Assembly: GCA_965215855.1 (NCBI GenBank)
Contig: CBDCER010000003.1
Coordinates: forward strand, 1-64,000
Length of the DNA stretch: 64,000 nucleotides
DNA from: J027 sp965215855
GTDB lineage: Bacteria; Chloroflexota; Anaerolineae; Aggregatilineales; J027
Reading direction: 5' to 3'
Positions 8,387 to 17,548 of this stretch are shown here, piece by piece. Numbering within the stretch: the first letter of the stretch is position 1; the number at the start of each line of letters is the position of its first letter. Under the pieces are notes generated by a model, which was given only the letters and a program-made list of their open reading frames with translations, did not search any database and was not told the origin of the DNA. The translations under genes were made by a program, and so were the position numbers.

Positions 8387-10462
8387 CTAGCTTTCCTCTT
8401 GCTCGGCCTTATAGGCCGCGATGACTTCCTCAGTGAGGTGCGACGGCAGACGCTCGTAGCTGGCGAATTCCATTGTGAAAACGCCCCGGCCACCCGTCAT
8501 CGAACGCAGGTCGTTATTATAACGTTGTAATTCGGATAGAGGAGCATGTGCCTTGATGATGCTGCGACCCGCGATTGAGTCCATACCCTGCACCCGCCCC
8601 CGACGCGAGGTCAGGTCACTGATGATGTCGCCCATGCTTTCGTCGGGAACAATTACCTCAAGATTCATGAGGGGTTCCAACAGAGCCGGGCCTGCATCCA
8701 GAAAGGCTTCTTTGAATGCACCACGCCCCGCGATTTGGAAGGCGATGTCTTTAGAGTCCACTGGATGTTCTTTGCCGTCGTAAATGATGGCTTTGACACC
8801 AACCACCGGATAGCCCGCGATGACGCCATCGGGCAACACCTGGCGAACGCCTTTTTCTGTACTCTGGACAAAGGGGCCAGAGACGGAACCGCCGAAAATC
8901 TTACTCTCGAAGACGAACTCTTCCGAGGGATCCATCGGCTCTACTCGCAAGTGAACCTCAGCGAACTGGCCCGCACCACCGGTCTGTTTCTTGTGACGAT
9001 AGACAGCCGTGGCGGTTTTGGTGATGGTCTCCTGATAGGGCACTTTGGGGACAGTAGTGTCCATGTTGCAGCCCAGGCGTTCGGCACGCTTGATGGCGAT
9101 GTCGATTTGGACATTGCCCATGCCTTCCAGGACGGCCTGGCGGGTTGCGCTATCTTGACGCCAACGCAGCGTGCGGTCCGAATCAGTCAGTGCATTCAGG
9201 ACGCTGGCGATTTTGGCGCTATCGCTTTGGGTTCGGGGATGCACAGCAACCGCATAAATGGGTTGCGGGAAATTCGGCCCCGGAATGACGCGGTTGAAAT
9301 CTTTGGTGGTCAGCGTGTCGCCTGTGCGCGTTTTACGCAATTTGGCAACCACGCCAATGTCACCCGCGTGGAGTTCATCGACCTGGAATTGGTCTTTACC
9401 ACGCACAACCATCAACTGTCCCAGGCGCTCCTCAGTTTCAGTATTAGCGTTCCAGACTGTCGCGTTGGTCTTCAATGAGCCAGAAAACAGGCGGAAATAA
9501 GTCAGTGTGCCATATTTGTCGGTATAGCTCTTGAAGACATACGCGGCCAGGGGGCCATCATCTTTTTGCGGCGGATTTAGAAATTCAACCTCGGTTGATT
9601 CTGGATCCGCAATGGTTCCAACGCGGCGACCGGATGCAGGTTGTACATAAACAGTCAGGGCTTCTAGCAAATGCAGAACGCCAATTTCGGCATTGGTGGT
9701 GAAGACGGGTACGGTGTTCAAGTCGGCATTGCGAGCAGCCTTCCGCATTCCGTCGCGGATTTCTTCGACGGCGAGTTCGCCCGTGTCGAAGTATTTTTCG
9801 ATATAGGCATCATCGGCTTCCGCAGCAGCTTCAACAATAGCGAGATGCGCTTCTTCAAGGGCGTCGGCGATGTCAGCAGGTGGGTCAGTCTTCGTAGAGT
9901 CTTTGCCCATATATGCCTGTTTGGTGACTGTGCCGACGATACCTTTGAAATCGGCCTGTTCACCGATTGGCAGTGTGACCGGCACAAAGTTGTGATCGGG
10001 GAAACGCTCGCTAAGGGCGTCCAGCGCACCGCTGAAGCTGGCGTTCTCACGGTCAATTTTGTTGATGATGACGATGACAGGTTGGTTGAAGTCACGGGCG
10101 TAATTCATTGCCATTTCAGTGCCGACTTCGGGGCCAGCCACCGCATCGATCACGATCAGCACAGCATCGGCGACACGGATAGCCTGTTGCACCTCACCTT
10201 GAAAATCGGTGAAGCCGGGGGTGTCGATGACATTGATTTTGTGGTCGGCGTACTCGATGGGCATAACGGCGTTGCTGATGCTCAGTTGGCGCTCGCGTTC
10301 ATCGTCGTCAAAGTCGGAGACCGTCGAGCCATCTTCAATGCGTCCCATACGGGTTGTTTGACCGGAGAGGTAGAGCATCGCTTCAATCAGTGTTGTTTTC
10401 CCCGAACCTTGATGTCCGGCGATAGCGACGTTCCGAATGAGATCCGATTCATATACTTTCAT
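8387..10462 (-). CDS. Elongation factor G-like GTPase (EF-G2 type)
   Basis: The protein has 691 residues, the full EF-G length, with the G domain (P-loop GHQGSGKTT at 16-24, DTPGF, NKID), domain II, and domains III-V including the final GRGVFTMEF segment. The P-loop has QGS where canonical translocase EF-G has IDA, and the switch I sequence reads ERQLSISNAV rather than ERGITIxSA. These traits mark the EF-G paralogue group seen in actinobacteria, Thermotoga and Chloroflexota, whose role in translocation is unclear. It is a single-gene unit: a terminator follows, and neither rpsL, rpsG nor tufA is near, unlike the main fusA. A GTP-dependent ribosomal function is expected, but which step cannot be said. 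Confidence 0.9.
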   Translation of the reverse strand: MKVYESDLIRNVAIAGHQGSGKTTLIEAMLYLSGQTTRMGRIEDGSTVSDFDDDERERQLSISNAVMPIEYADHKINVIDTPGFTDFQGEVQQAIRVADAVLIVIDAVAGPEVGTEMAMNYARDFNQPVIVIINKIDRENASFSGALDALSERFPDHNFVPVTLPIGEQADFKGIVGTVTKQAYMGKDSTKTDPPADIADALEEAHLAIVEAAAEADDAYIEKYFDTGELAVEEIRDGMRKAARNADLNTVPVFTTNAEIGVLHLLEALTVYVQPASGRRVGTIADPESTEVEFLNPPQKDDGPLAAYVFKSYTDKYGTLTYFRLFSGSLKTNATVWNANTETEERLGQLMVVRGKDQFQVDELHAGDIGVVAKLRKTRTGDTLTTKDFNRVIPGPNFPQPIYAVAVHPRTQSDSAKIASVLNALTDSDRTLRWRQDSATRQAVLEGMGNVQIDIAIKRAERLGCNMDTTVPKVPYQETITKTATAVYRHKKQTGGAGQFAEVHLRVEPMDPSEEFVFESKIFGGSVSGPFVQSTEKGVRQVLPDGVIAGYPVVGVKAIIYDGKEHPVDSKDIAFQIAGRGAFKEAFLDAGPALLEPLMNLEVIVPDESMGDIISDLTSRRGRVQGMDSIAGRSIIKAHAPLSELQRYNNDLRSMTGGRGVFTMEFASYERLPSHLTEEVIAAYKAEQEES

Positions 10463-10569
10463 ATAACATATACCTTCTCATGATTTTTATGGCCGTTGGG
10501 ATTATCAAATTATGTGGATTATCTTAAACAACGCTTTCCTGAATTTTATGTTGAGTCCAAGACGCGATT

Positions 10570-11289
10570 TTACGGGATAGACTTGGCTGTGTCAAAGGTT
10601 TTTTGTCCCCAATGTACGGCAATCGTGCCCATCATCAGTCGTTTGTAGCCCACAGACCTAAAACCAGCGTCCTCGAATCGCGTTGCTAATTCCTGGGGAG
10701 TCTTAAAGGCCAGTGTACTGCCGGATAAATAGGCATAGGCTGCTGTATCGCCCGTAACCAGGCGGCCCAGCAGCGGAATGACGCGTCGGAAGTAGATATT
10801 GAGAAACGGGCGTAGGAGATTGTTGGTAGGCGGGCTGGTATCGAGGCTGACGGCCCATCCTCCAGGACGCAAGACGCGGTGGTGTTCAGTCAATGCCTGG
10901 GCGATGTCTGGTACATTACGGAGCAGGAAGCCGCTGACAATGGCATCGAATGTTCCACCAGCAAAGGGTAGGCATAGGGCGTTGGCGGCAGCCCAGACGA
11001 CGGATGTTCCCTGGGGGCGTTTTTGGCCGACCTGCATCATAGGTAGCGCGAAATCGGCAGCGATGACCTGCGCCTCTGAAAATTGGCGGCGAATCTCGAA
11101 GGCGATGTCGCCTGTTCCGGCGGCGATGTCCAGTACGCGGCTGGTATTAGCGAGTTGCGCTTTCTCCACGACCAATCGTCGCCAGGCCCGGTCACGGCCC
11201 AGCGTCATGATGCGATTCATGCGATCATAACGCCGGGCAATGCGCCCAAACATGGCCTGAACGTGCGTCTTGTCATCGCTGGCGTGCAT
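10570..11289 (-). CDS. menG: Demethylmenaquinone methyltransferase
   Basis: A 239-residue class I SAM-dependent methyltransferase. The UbiE/MenG signatures are present: an N-terminal MFGRIARRYDRMNRIMTLG, the SAM-binding VLDIAAGTGDIAFEI (about 52-66), the segment FDAIVSGFLLRNVPD, and HHRVLRPGGWAVSLDTSPP. It adds the methyl group in the last step of menaquinone synthesis, on the inner face of the membrane. Its ATG directly follows the TAG of the branching enzyme gene, so the two are translated from one message. No other men genes are in the window. The lack of ubiquinone genes fits a menaquinone-only organism (inference). Confidence 0.92.
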   Translation of the reverse strand: MHASDDKTHVQAMFGRIARRYDRMNRIMTLGRDRAWRRLVVEKAQLANTSRVLDIAAGTGDIAFEIRRQFSEAQVIAADFALPMMQVGQKRPQGTSVVWAAANALCLPFAGGTFDAIVSGFLLRNVPDIAQALTEHHRVLRPGGWAVSLDTSPPTNNLLRPFLNIYFRRVIPLLGRLVTGDTAAYAYLSGSTLAFKTPQELATRFEDAGFRSVGYKRLMMGTIAVHWGQKTFDTAKSIP

Positions 11290-13113
11290 CTAGCTGCACC
11301 ACCAGCGATAGTCGATGTCCGGGAATAGGCGATCCAACTCCCAATAGTGCGCGGCTTTTTCCCCATCTGGCTTGCCACGCTCCACGCTATCACACAGTTC
11401 GCGGAAACGTTCCATATGTTGGCTGAAGCGTTGAATGGCGTAGTTGCGGGCCTGTCCGGTTGTGACCAGGAAGGGCCAGTCGGAACTCTCAGCTAGCAGG
11501 AGTTCGCGGGCGGCCTGATTCAAAACGCCGCGTAGATTTTCATGATCCCAGTCGTTTTTATGCCGGTTGGCGAGCTTGGTCAACAGAGCTTCGGCCTCGT
11601 GAACTGGCGGCCACATCCAGTTGACCTCGTGATTGTTCCAGGTGAAGTGCGTGCCGCCAGCACCCCAACTGCCTTCCGGGAGATGCAGAACTTCCTGGGG
11701 AGGGTGATTGACTAGGTGATCGGCGGCTGTGACCAGATCGACGGTTTCGCTGGCGGCCAATCCGCGCAAGACTTGTTTCAACCAGTCCACACCCTCAAAC
11801 CACCAGTGCCCAAAGAGTTCAGTGTCGTAGTTGCTGGAGATCAGACCATAGCCCTGACCAGAGTTCTGACGAGTTTCCAGAATGCGCTCGACTAGTGCCA
11901 CAAAATCCTGGGCATGGGCACGAACTTTGTGTTCAGCCCAGTCGGGATGATAGAAGTCTTTCGCACCCAGATCGACTCGTGCGCCAGTGACGCGCCAGTA
12001 TTGCAGGCCGCTGACGCCGTCTTTGCGATGAAATTCGCGGTAATCGAAATCACCTGGATAACCCCAATCGGCTGACCAGACACGCTGGCCGGTTTCGTTG
12101 TTGCGGCCAATAACCGCCACGTCGCTGTGTTCATCGGCATCTGGCCCGCCAGTGGTGTTGCTGACAAAATAGGCGTCGAAGGTGGTCGTTTCCATGCTTT
12201 GTGCCGGAGCCGCCGACATCGGAATCAGGTAGCGGCGTTTTATTTCACCATAGGGGCCGATGGCTTCACCGGCGGCCACGCCAACTGGCGCACCACCCGT
12301 CACCAGATGCGTTTCGCTGAAGAAGAACTGGATGCCTTCTTGTGCTAGAAAATGCTCAATGCCGGGGCGGATATGGCCTTCGGTGGTGTAATAGGCCGGA
12401 CGATAGGCGCATTCTGGTAGCCAGATGCCACGCGGCGCACGCCCAAACATGCGCTTATAGCTGGTGATACCGGTGCGGAGTTGGGCACGGATGGCGCTGT
12501 CAGTTCCCAGCAGGGGCAGATAGCCATGTGTGGCGGCACAAGTCGTGATTTCGATATAGCCTTCGTCCTGCAACTGGCGAAATGCGCCAATGAGATCACG
12601 ATTATAGCGGCGATCAAACGAGTCTTTGATGGTTTCGTAGAAATCTTGATACCACTCAGCCAGATGCATCAGGTGCTTGTGCCCGACCCACCAGGGTTTT
12701 TCAGGAGCCGGTTCCTTAATCCGTGATTCGACCATCTGGCGGTCAACGGGCGGCAGATCGCCTTCTTCGGCTTCGGTGCGTTCGACAGGTTTCGGCAGCG
12801 TATCTTCCCACAAATCGCCCCGGAAACGCAGGACATCTTGCTTGGCGCGAGCGATTTTGTCATCCAGATACTCGTCTAGATGATTACAAACGTCGGCGTC
12901 AGCTAGTTGCTCGGCAAGTACGGGCGTGATACCAACGGTCAGACGAAAAGGCACGCCTTCTTCGCGTAAATCATAGAGGGCATTTAATAATGGAATATAG
13001 GTTTCGCTGGCGGCCTCATGAATCCATTCCTCGCCATGCGGCCAACGCCCGGCCAATCGAGCGTAGGGCAGGTGACTGTGTAAAACGAATGTAAAAGCTC
13101 CAAGTGCGCCCAT
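11290..13113 (-). CDS. GH57 1,4-alpha-glucan branching enzyme
   Basis: Two in-frame ATG codons are close together; the second (13113) has the better spacing from AAAGGGG, giving 607 residues. The GH57 motifs are visible: HSHLPY near the N-terminus (12-17), GIWLPECAY with the nucleophile Glu234, and YDTELFGHWW with the acid Asp430. A DUF1957-type C-terminal domain with WNNHEVNWMWP follows. This layout is that of the archaeal/bacterial GH57 branching enzymes, which form alpha-1,6 branches in glycogen-like glucans in the cytoplasm. No glycogen synthase is in the window. It is upstream of and contiguous with menG, an unexpected pairing. Confidence 0.93.
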   Translation of the reverse strand: MGALGAFTFVLHSHLPYARLAGRWPHGEEWIHEAASETYIPLLNALYDLREEGVPFRLTVGITPVLAEQLADADVCNHLDEYLDDKIARAKQDVLRFRGDLWEDTLPKPVERTEAEEGDLPPVDRQMVESRIKEPAPEKPWWVGHKHLMHLAEWYQDFYETIKDSFDRRYNRDLIGAFRQLQDEGYIEITTCAATHGYLPLLGTDSAIRAQLRTGITSYKRMFGRAPRGIWLPECAYRPAYYTTEGHIRPGIEHFLAQEGIQFFFSETHLVTGGAPVGVAAGEAIGPYGEIKRRYLIPMSAAPAQSMETTTFDAYFVSNTTGGPDADEHSDVAVIGRNNETGQRVWSADWGYPGDFDYREFHRKDGVSGLQYWRVTGARVDLGAKDFYHPDWAEHKVRAHAQDFVALVERILETRQNSGQGYGLISSNYDTELFGHWWFEGVDWLKQVLRGLAASETVDLVTAADHLVNHPPQEVLHLPEGSWGAGGTHFTWNNHEVNWMWPPVHEAEALLTKLANRHKNDWDHENLRGVLNQAARELLLAESSDWPFLVTTGQARNYAIQRFSQHMERFRELCDSVERGKPDGEKAAHYWELDRLFPDIDYRWWCS

Positions 13114-13187
13114 CAACATCCCCTTTGCTTAATGAAAGTTTAAATTTCGTCAGGGATTGTAACATCTGCAGGCAGAATCATTCAATT

Positions 13188-13577
13188 TTAGCTGTTGTCC
13201 CAGCCACCAGATGCGATCTCCAGGAAGACGCGCAGATTGTCAGGAGTTTGTGCTGTGACTTCCGTCCAACGTGGATCATATTTATGTTTGAGAGCGGCTC
13301 TGGCGATTTCGCGTTCGCCTGAATCTTCGAGGATACGGGCTACCCCCTCGACTGAAGTGTCGCCTAGTGGTTGCCCGTCGATGGTGCAGGGCGCGACGTC
13401 GACACGCGCTGTATGCTTGATGCGCTTGACCTTACCGGATTCGACACGAGTGGTCACGTAGATGACGCCGTTTTCCTCAGCGAACCAAACCGCTGTAGGC
13501 ACAGGGTCGCCGTTCTCGCGGAAGGTCGTCAGGTTTATGTAGAGGTGGCCTTCTAATAGAGCAAAGGGTGTGTCCAT
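13188..13577 (-). CDS. PPOX-class (F420- or flavin-dependent) oxidoreductase family protein
   Basis: A 129-residue split-barrel protein. The opening GHLYINLTTFRENGDPVPTAVWFAEENGVIYVTT is the usual start of the pyridoxamine-phosphate-oxidase-like fold, followed by KVKRIKHTARVDVAPC and a VEGVARILED strand. This short form is annotated in many actinobacteria and Chloroflexota as F420-binding. The cofactor cannot be proven from sequence, but an F420-type NADP-dependent dehydrogenase gene lies 1.2 kb away. It sits 29 bases downstream of the reductase gene and may be in its operon. An AGGAG is 13 bases before the ATG, which is a long spacing. Confidence 0.85.
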   Translation of the reverse strand: MDTPFALLEGHLYINLTTFRENGDPVPTAVWFAEENGVIYVTTRVESGKVKRIKHTARVDVAPCTIDGQPLGDTSVEGVARILEDSGEREIARAALKHKYDPRWTEVTAQTPDNLRVFLEIASGGWDNS

Positions 13578-13606
13578 ATTATTCTGCTATCTCCTAGAGT
13601 TCTCTT

Positions 13607-14623
13607 CTATTCACCCTGCACAATCAAGACTTTACCGCCGGTCATCTGGTTCTGATAGTCTTCCACGGCCTGTTTTGCATCTTTGATCGGATACCGTGCC
13701 CGGATGTCGCTTCGCAGTTCGTTGAGCATCAGTTTTTGTGCCCGTCGCCACAGTAATATATTTTGGGCGACATTTCGTTTACCCAGCCAGGGCGTCAACC
13801 AGAACCCATCAATAATTTTCTCTTGAAAGATGAATTGGGTGGCATTGACCTGTGATTCTTGATAAGACAGCCCGCCATAAATCGTCACGCGGCTTTGGGA
13901 TGGCATGGCATCCAACAATTGCGTCGTCAGCGGCCCGGCAACCGCATCGAACGCTAAACGCGCCTGGTGTTGGTGACAGGCATCATGGAGTTGCTGCTCA
14001 AAATCGGAGTCGTTGCTATTCACAACAACCGTTGCACCTTGTTGCTTCAGGAATTCTACCTGCTCATCGCGCCGCACGACATTGATGACTTGGATGCCCT
14101 CGCGTTTCGCCAGGCGGCTAATCATCAAGCCCAATACGCCAGCGGCCCCGGTACTCACAATCGTTTTGTGTCCACCCTGTTTGGCAATTGTCAGGAGCGC
14201 AATTGCCGTCAACGGATTGACCACTGACATCGCGCCTTGTTCCAGACTCACCGATTTGTCCAGTGGCAGTGCATATTGGGTGGTTGTCACCATATATTCT
14301 GCCCATACACCGTCGCCTTTTTCTTGGGTGACACAGGCCACGCGCTTGCCATTCAGATAGCGGCCCATCATGCCTTTACCAACTGCGACAACCGTCCCCG
14401 CCCCCTCAAATCCTGGCACAACCGGCGTTGGCTTCTGGAAACCGTACCAACCCTCGATGAATGCCAGATCAGATGGATTAATGGGCGATGCCGCGACTTT
14501 CACCAACACCTCATTCGGCCCTGGTTTTGGCACAGGTCGTTGCTCAATGCGCAGTGCCTCCGCGCCCGAATAGGAATCCAGCACCACTGCCATCATTTGC
14601 TCAGGAATTTGTGTTTGCGACAT
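13607..14623 (-). CDS. Zinc-independent medium-chain quinone oxidoreductase family
   Basis: Start ATG 14623 with GGAGG at good spacing; 338 residues. It has the GroES-like N-terminal fold (ASPINPSDLAFIEGWYG, VVPGFEGAGTVVAVG) and a Rossmann half with STGAAGVLGLMISRLAKREG. The Cys/His zinc ligands of alcohol dehydrogenases are missing, as in quinone oxidoreductases and enoyl reductases. NADPH is the likely cofactor; the substrate is unknown. It is transcribed away from the F420/NADP-type gene at 14755, with 131 bases between the two starts for both promoters. Confidence 0.88.
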   Translation of the reverse strand: MSQTQIPEQMMAVVLDSYSGAEALRIEQRPVPKPGPNEVLVKVAASPINPSDLAFIEGWYGFQKPTPVVPGFEGAGTVVAVGKGMMGRYLNGKRVACVTQEKGDGVWAEYMVTTTQYALPLDKSVSLEQGAMSVVNPLTAIALLTIAKQGGHKTIVSTGAAGVLGLMISRLAKREGIQVINVVRRDEQVEFLKQQGATVVVNSNDSDFEQQLHDACHQHQARLAFDAVAGPLTTQLLDAMPSQSRVTIYGGLSYQESQVNATQFIFQEKIIDGFWLTPWLGKRNVAQNILLWRRAQKLMLNELRSDIRARYPIKDAKQAVEDYQNQMTGGKVLIVQGE

Positions 14624-14754
14624 GATCCTACCTCCGCTTGGCGCAACTATACCAGATATTCTGCTGAACAACCCTGCCCAAAAGTAGAGTTGGTTGCAAA
14701 GGCAAACACTCCCTAAAATAAGAGCCAATATCAATAAACAAGAAGGAGTGCATC

Positions 14755-15360
14755 ATGCGGATTGGTATTTTGGGTGCGGGGAATGTCGGTGGCAATTTGG
14801 GCCAGGTGTGGGCGGCCAGTGGGCACGAGATCGCCTTTGGTGTGCGTAATCCATCCAGCGACCGGGTGCGGTCACTGTTGGCTGTTATCAATGAAGATGT
14901 GCATGTGGGCAGCGTGTCCCAGGCAGTGGCGTTTGCGGATGTCGTGGTGCTGGCGGTGGGTTGGCCTGCTGCCGAGGAAGTAATCGCCAATGCAGGCGAC
15001 TGGACGGGCAAAATCATCATTGATGCCACCAATCGTTTTTCGGCCAGCGAAACCTCGGCGGCGGAAGATGTGGCACAGCTGGCGGCGGGTGCGAAGGTCG
15101 TCAAAGCCTTCAATACCATTGGGGCCGAGCTATTCAGCAATCCGCAGTTTGGCGATGCCATTGCCAGTATGTTCATTTGTGGCGATGATGAAGCTGCCAA
15201 AGATACGGTTATGCAGTTGATTGACGAGATGGGCTTCGAGGTGGTGGATGTGGGGGCGCTCTCGAAAGCCGCACTCTTGGAGTCGCTGGCGCAACTGTGG
15301 GTGTCGATGGCACGCGGCGAATTCGGGCGCGGGATTGCCTTCAAGCTGTTGCAGCGTTAG
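14755..15360 (+). CDS. NADPH-dependent F420 reductase-like dehydrogenase
   Basis: A 201-residue Rossmann protein starting MRIGILGAGNVGGNLGQVWAA, with the GxGxxG nucleotide site at residues 6-11 and the specificity loop GVRNPSSDRVRSL, whose Ser/Arg residues suit NADPH. The segments VVVLAVGWPAAEEV, IIIDATNRFS and VVKAFNTIGAEL match the F420-dependent NADP reductase / YadF-like family (COG2085). The reaction would be hydride transfer between NADPH and F420 or another acceptor. An AAGGAG is 7 bases upstream of the start. Neighbouring PPOX and quinone-reductase genes support a redox context, but F420 use is inference. Confidence 0.85.
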   Translation: MRIGILGAGNVGGNLGQVWAASGHEIAFGVRNPSSDRVRSLLAVINEDVHVGSVSQAVAFADVVVLAVGWPAAEEVIANAGDWTGKIIIDATNRFSASETSAAEDVAQLAAGAKVVKAFNTIGAELFSNPQFGDAIASMFICGDDEAAKDTVMQLIDEMGFEVVDVGALSKAALLESLAQLWVSMARGEFGRGIAFKLLQR

Positions 15361-15382
15361 ATCAGGGATGTTCATTTCGTAG

Positions 15383-15439
15383 GCAGAAAAACTATCTCAT
15401 TGGATTGCACAGGCACATTATTATGAGATGGTTTTCTGC
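15383..15439. repeat. Long inverted repeat after the dehydrogenase gene
   Basis: The 18-base arm 15383-15400 pairs with 15423-15439 with one mismatch and one bulge, around a 22-base loop. No T run follows on either strand, so it is not a standard terminator; it may still stop or protect the upstream transcript. Confidence 0.6.
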
Positions 15440-15499
15440 TCTCTGGCGTGCCATTTTCATCCTTAGCCTATCTTGGCTTCCCGCTTGCCAACAGACGCA

Positions 15500-15508
15500 T
15501 GTTATAAT
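15500..15508 (+). promoter_or_regulatory. Extended -10 promoter of the repeat-protein/TIR unit
   Basis: The sequence TGTTATAAT at 15500-15508 is a perfect extended -10 element (TGn plus TATAAT). The -35 region is weak, as is usual for this class. Transcription would begin near 15515, giving a leader of about 70 bases. Confidence 0.6.
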
Positions 15509-15584
15509 TGGAACTATCCACAACCGCCATCGCAGTAACGTCCTCTTTGCACAAAAAAGTGCTGCAAACAAAGGAAACTTATTG

Positions 15585-16649
15585 ATGAGCGATAGTTCCG
15601 ACCCCACCAACATTAATGAAGATGATTTTTACACGCGTCTCTTGGAACTCATAGACAACAACCTGATGGCCGACGCTGTTGAACTGTTTCAAAACACAGA
15701 ACACCAAATAGAAATCCTACACCAAATTGCACGTGATCTCGCCCGCCCGCTGGCCCGTGCCCTTGCTCTGGATCGGGTGTTGGCCCGCCCGCTGGCTCAT
15801 GCGCTAGACCGTGCTTTTGATCTGGCGCGTGCCCTGGATAGCGCCTTTGAGCTTACCCGTGCCCGTGCGCGTGCCGTTGCGCGTGATCTGGCGGTTGCCC
15901 GCGATCTAAACCGCGACCTGGCGCGGGCGCGTGATCTGGCGCGTGCCCTGGACAGTGACCTGGATCGTGCCCGTGCCCTGGATAGTGACAGCGCCCGTGA
16001 TCTGGCGCGGATTCACCTTCGGGTTAAATTCTTGGTTGTAGCCCTGGCGAATGAACTTGATATATTGATTGAAGGATTTTCTTTGAATGGGATTGACACG
16101 CTCACGCCCCATACTCTGATCAACGATGTCGCTCCCTATCTCCAGGCTTTGGCTGATCTTCAAGCCATCATTTCTGATCTCAAAAATGAACCTATTCCAT
16201 CAGTTACTATCAGGAACATCTCCCAAAATTCTGCTTTTTCGATTGATGCTGGTGGCATTGGCGATGCAATACGAATCGTGCAGGAAACAGTTGTCCCCTG
16301 GCGACGGCAACATGCTCCCCAAATGGCAGACCTGGCCGAGCGCGAAAAACGCATCGAGATTGAGCAAAAAGAGGCTGAGGTGTTGCAAATCCGCGCTGGA
16401 GTTCAAACTGAACCGGAACAGGTCGAGCAGTTGCAATTTGAAAATGAGGAACTGCGCCTGGATATAGAACGTAAACGCCTTGAACTGCAACGCGATCAGC
16501 TGGAAATGACCAAAGCCAAAATCATGCTATCCTTCGGCATTTTGCAGCGATTTGCCGCAGACCTGTCTGAAGCCGAGCGCCTGACCTACGTCAGTTGTTT
16601 AATCGAACCCCTGAACGTGTTAATCGAAAGCCGCCTCGAAGCCAGCTAA
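15585..16649 (+). CDS. Ala-Arg-Asp-Leu repeat and coiled-coil protein next to TIR gene
   Basis: The supported start is ATG 15585 with AAAGGA nine bases upstream; 354 residues. Residues 1-48 form a small helical segment (DDFYTRLLELIDNNLMADAVELF) like an effector-associated adaptor domain. Residues 49-142 are degenerate repeats of ARDL, ARALDS and DRAL units, a pattern found in NACHT and other large signalling proteins. Residues 145-240 are helical and unassigned. Residues 245-330 form a strong coiled coil (EREKRIEIEQKEAEVLQIRA...). No catalytic motif is seen, so it may be a sensor or scaffold. The TIR gene begins 93 bases downstream in the same direction, and a private promoter precedes the pair. 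Confidence 0.8.
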   Translation: MSDSSDPTNINEDDFYTRLLELIDNNLMADAVELFQNTEHQIEILHQIARDLARPLARALALDRVLARPLAHALDRAFDLARALDSAFELTRARARAVARDLAVARDLNRDLARARDLARALDSDLDRARALDSDSARDLARIHLRVKFLVVALANELDILIEGFSLNGIDTLTPHTLINDVAPYLQALADLQAIISDLKNEPIPSVTIRNISQNSAFSIDAGGIGDAIRIVQETVVPWRRQHAPQMADLAEREKRIEIEQKEAEVLQIRAGVQTEPEQVEQLQFENEELRLDIERKRLELQRDQLEMTKAKIMLSFGILQRFAADLSEAERLTYVSCLIEPLNVLIESRLEAS

Positions 16650-16742
16650 ACGTATATTATCGGGGAGCCACTCCTTAAGGGCATCTCTCGTGCACGTAGC
16701 CAGGTTCCTGATTACCATGAACTGAAGTAATCGAGGTTTGAT

Positions 16743-17543
16743 ATGCAACTTACTTTTGACAAAGAGACCCTCTTATTCAACGATGATGTTCTAAATACGT
16801 CTCCACCTGAGAGCCTGGCTGATCGCATCAGAACTTTTGCCCGCTTGGTTGCATATGGAGTCATGTGCGAATATTGGCCCGTTTCCTTCGTAGTACGCAA
16901 TGAAGGAAGTGGTGACGAAATGTGGTCAACAGATTATCGGTTTTTTGGAGATACTTTGCTGGGAATACTTTATAAAACCGCATGGAAAGACAAAGCACCT
17001 TCAGTAACTCATTTAGAGCTTTTTGGTTATGCAGATAGGGATTATTCAGTGGATAATCTTTACACATTAACATCCGCTGCAATCAATCTGTTAGATCAAC
17101 CCCTCCACCAGAAAGCCTTCATCTCCTACCGACGCTCTGAAAGTACCGCCTTTGCCATGCTCCTCTATGACCGTCTCAAACTCAAAGGCTTCGACCCTTT
17201 TGTTGATCTGCAAAGTCTAAAAACTGGCGACTGGCATCCAAAGCTGGAAACAGCCATCAAAAACACGGACTTTTTCATTTGCTTGATTCAAGAGGGAACA
17301 CTGGAAAATTCACGATGGGTCAGGCGAGAAATCGAATGGGCACTTCAACACGCCAAAGAGGTCATTCCTGTTTTTTACAATGGTCTCACCCCTGAGACTG
17401 CGAAACAAAACCACCAAAACAGTGAGTATTCGGAGGACATTGAGGAGCTTTTTAGCAAACATGCAATTACGGTAGCAATCGAGGGGGATGTAAACGCCTA
17501 CGAAGGAGCTATTCGGCAGTTACTTCAAATGCTAGAGATATAG
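16743..17543 (+). CDS. TIR-domain protein, probable NAD-consuming effector
   Basis: A 266-residue protein in two parts. Residues 1-122 are an unassigned domain with many aromatic residues. Residues 123-266 are a TIR domain: strand A KAFISYRRSES (124-134), the GFDPFVDLQSLKTGDWHPKLETAI segment, FFICLIQEGTLENSRWV, and the candidate catalytic Glu196 in RWVRREIEWAL, placed as in NAD-cleaving TIR enzymes. Bacterial TIR proteins of this kind cleave or cyclise NAD+ once an associated sensor is triggered, often in phage defence. Here the partner is probably the repeat protein upstream. The ribosome site is weak (GAGG). The stop lies 5 bases from the convergent beta-propeller gene. Confidence 0.88.
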   Translation: MQLTFDKETLLFNDDVLNTSPPESLADRIRTFARLVAYGVMCEYWPVSFVVRNEGSGDEMWSTDYRFFGDTLLGILYKTAWKDKAPSVTHLELFGYADRDYSVDNLYTLTSAAINLLDQPLHQKAFISYRRSESTAFAMLLYDRLKLKGFDPFVDLQSLKTGDWHPKLETAIKNTDFFICLIQEGTLENSRWVRREIEWALQHAKEVIPVFYNGLTPETAKQNHQNSEYSEDIEELFSKHAITVAIEGDVNAYEGAIRQLLQMLEI

Positions 17544-17548
17544 GCAGT

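Noticed and set aside
15297..15584. 96-codon upstream extension of the ARDL-repeat protein
   Set aside because: It overlaps the dehydrogenase gene and lies upstream of the extended -10 promoter; ATG 15585 has its own ribosome site.
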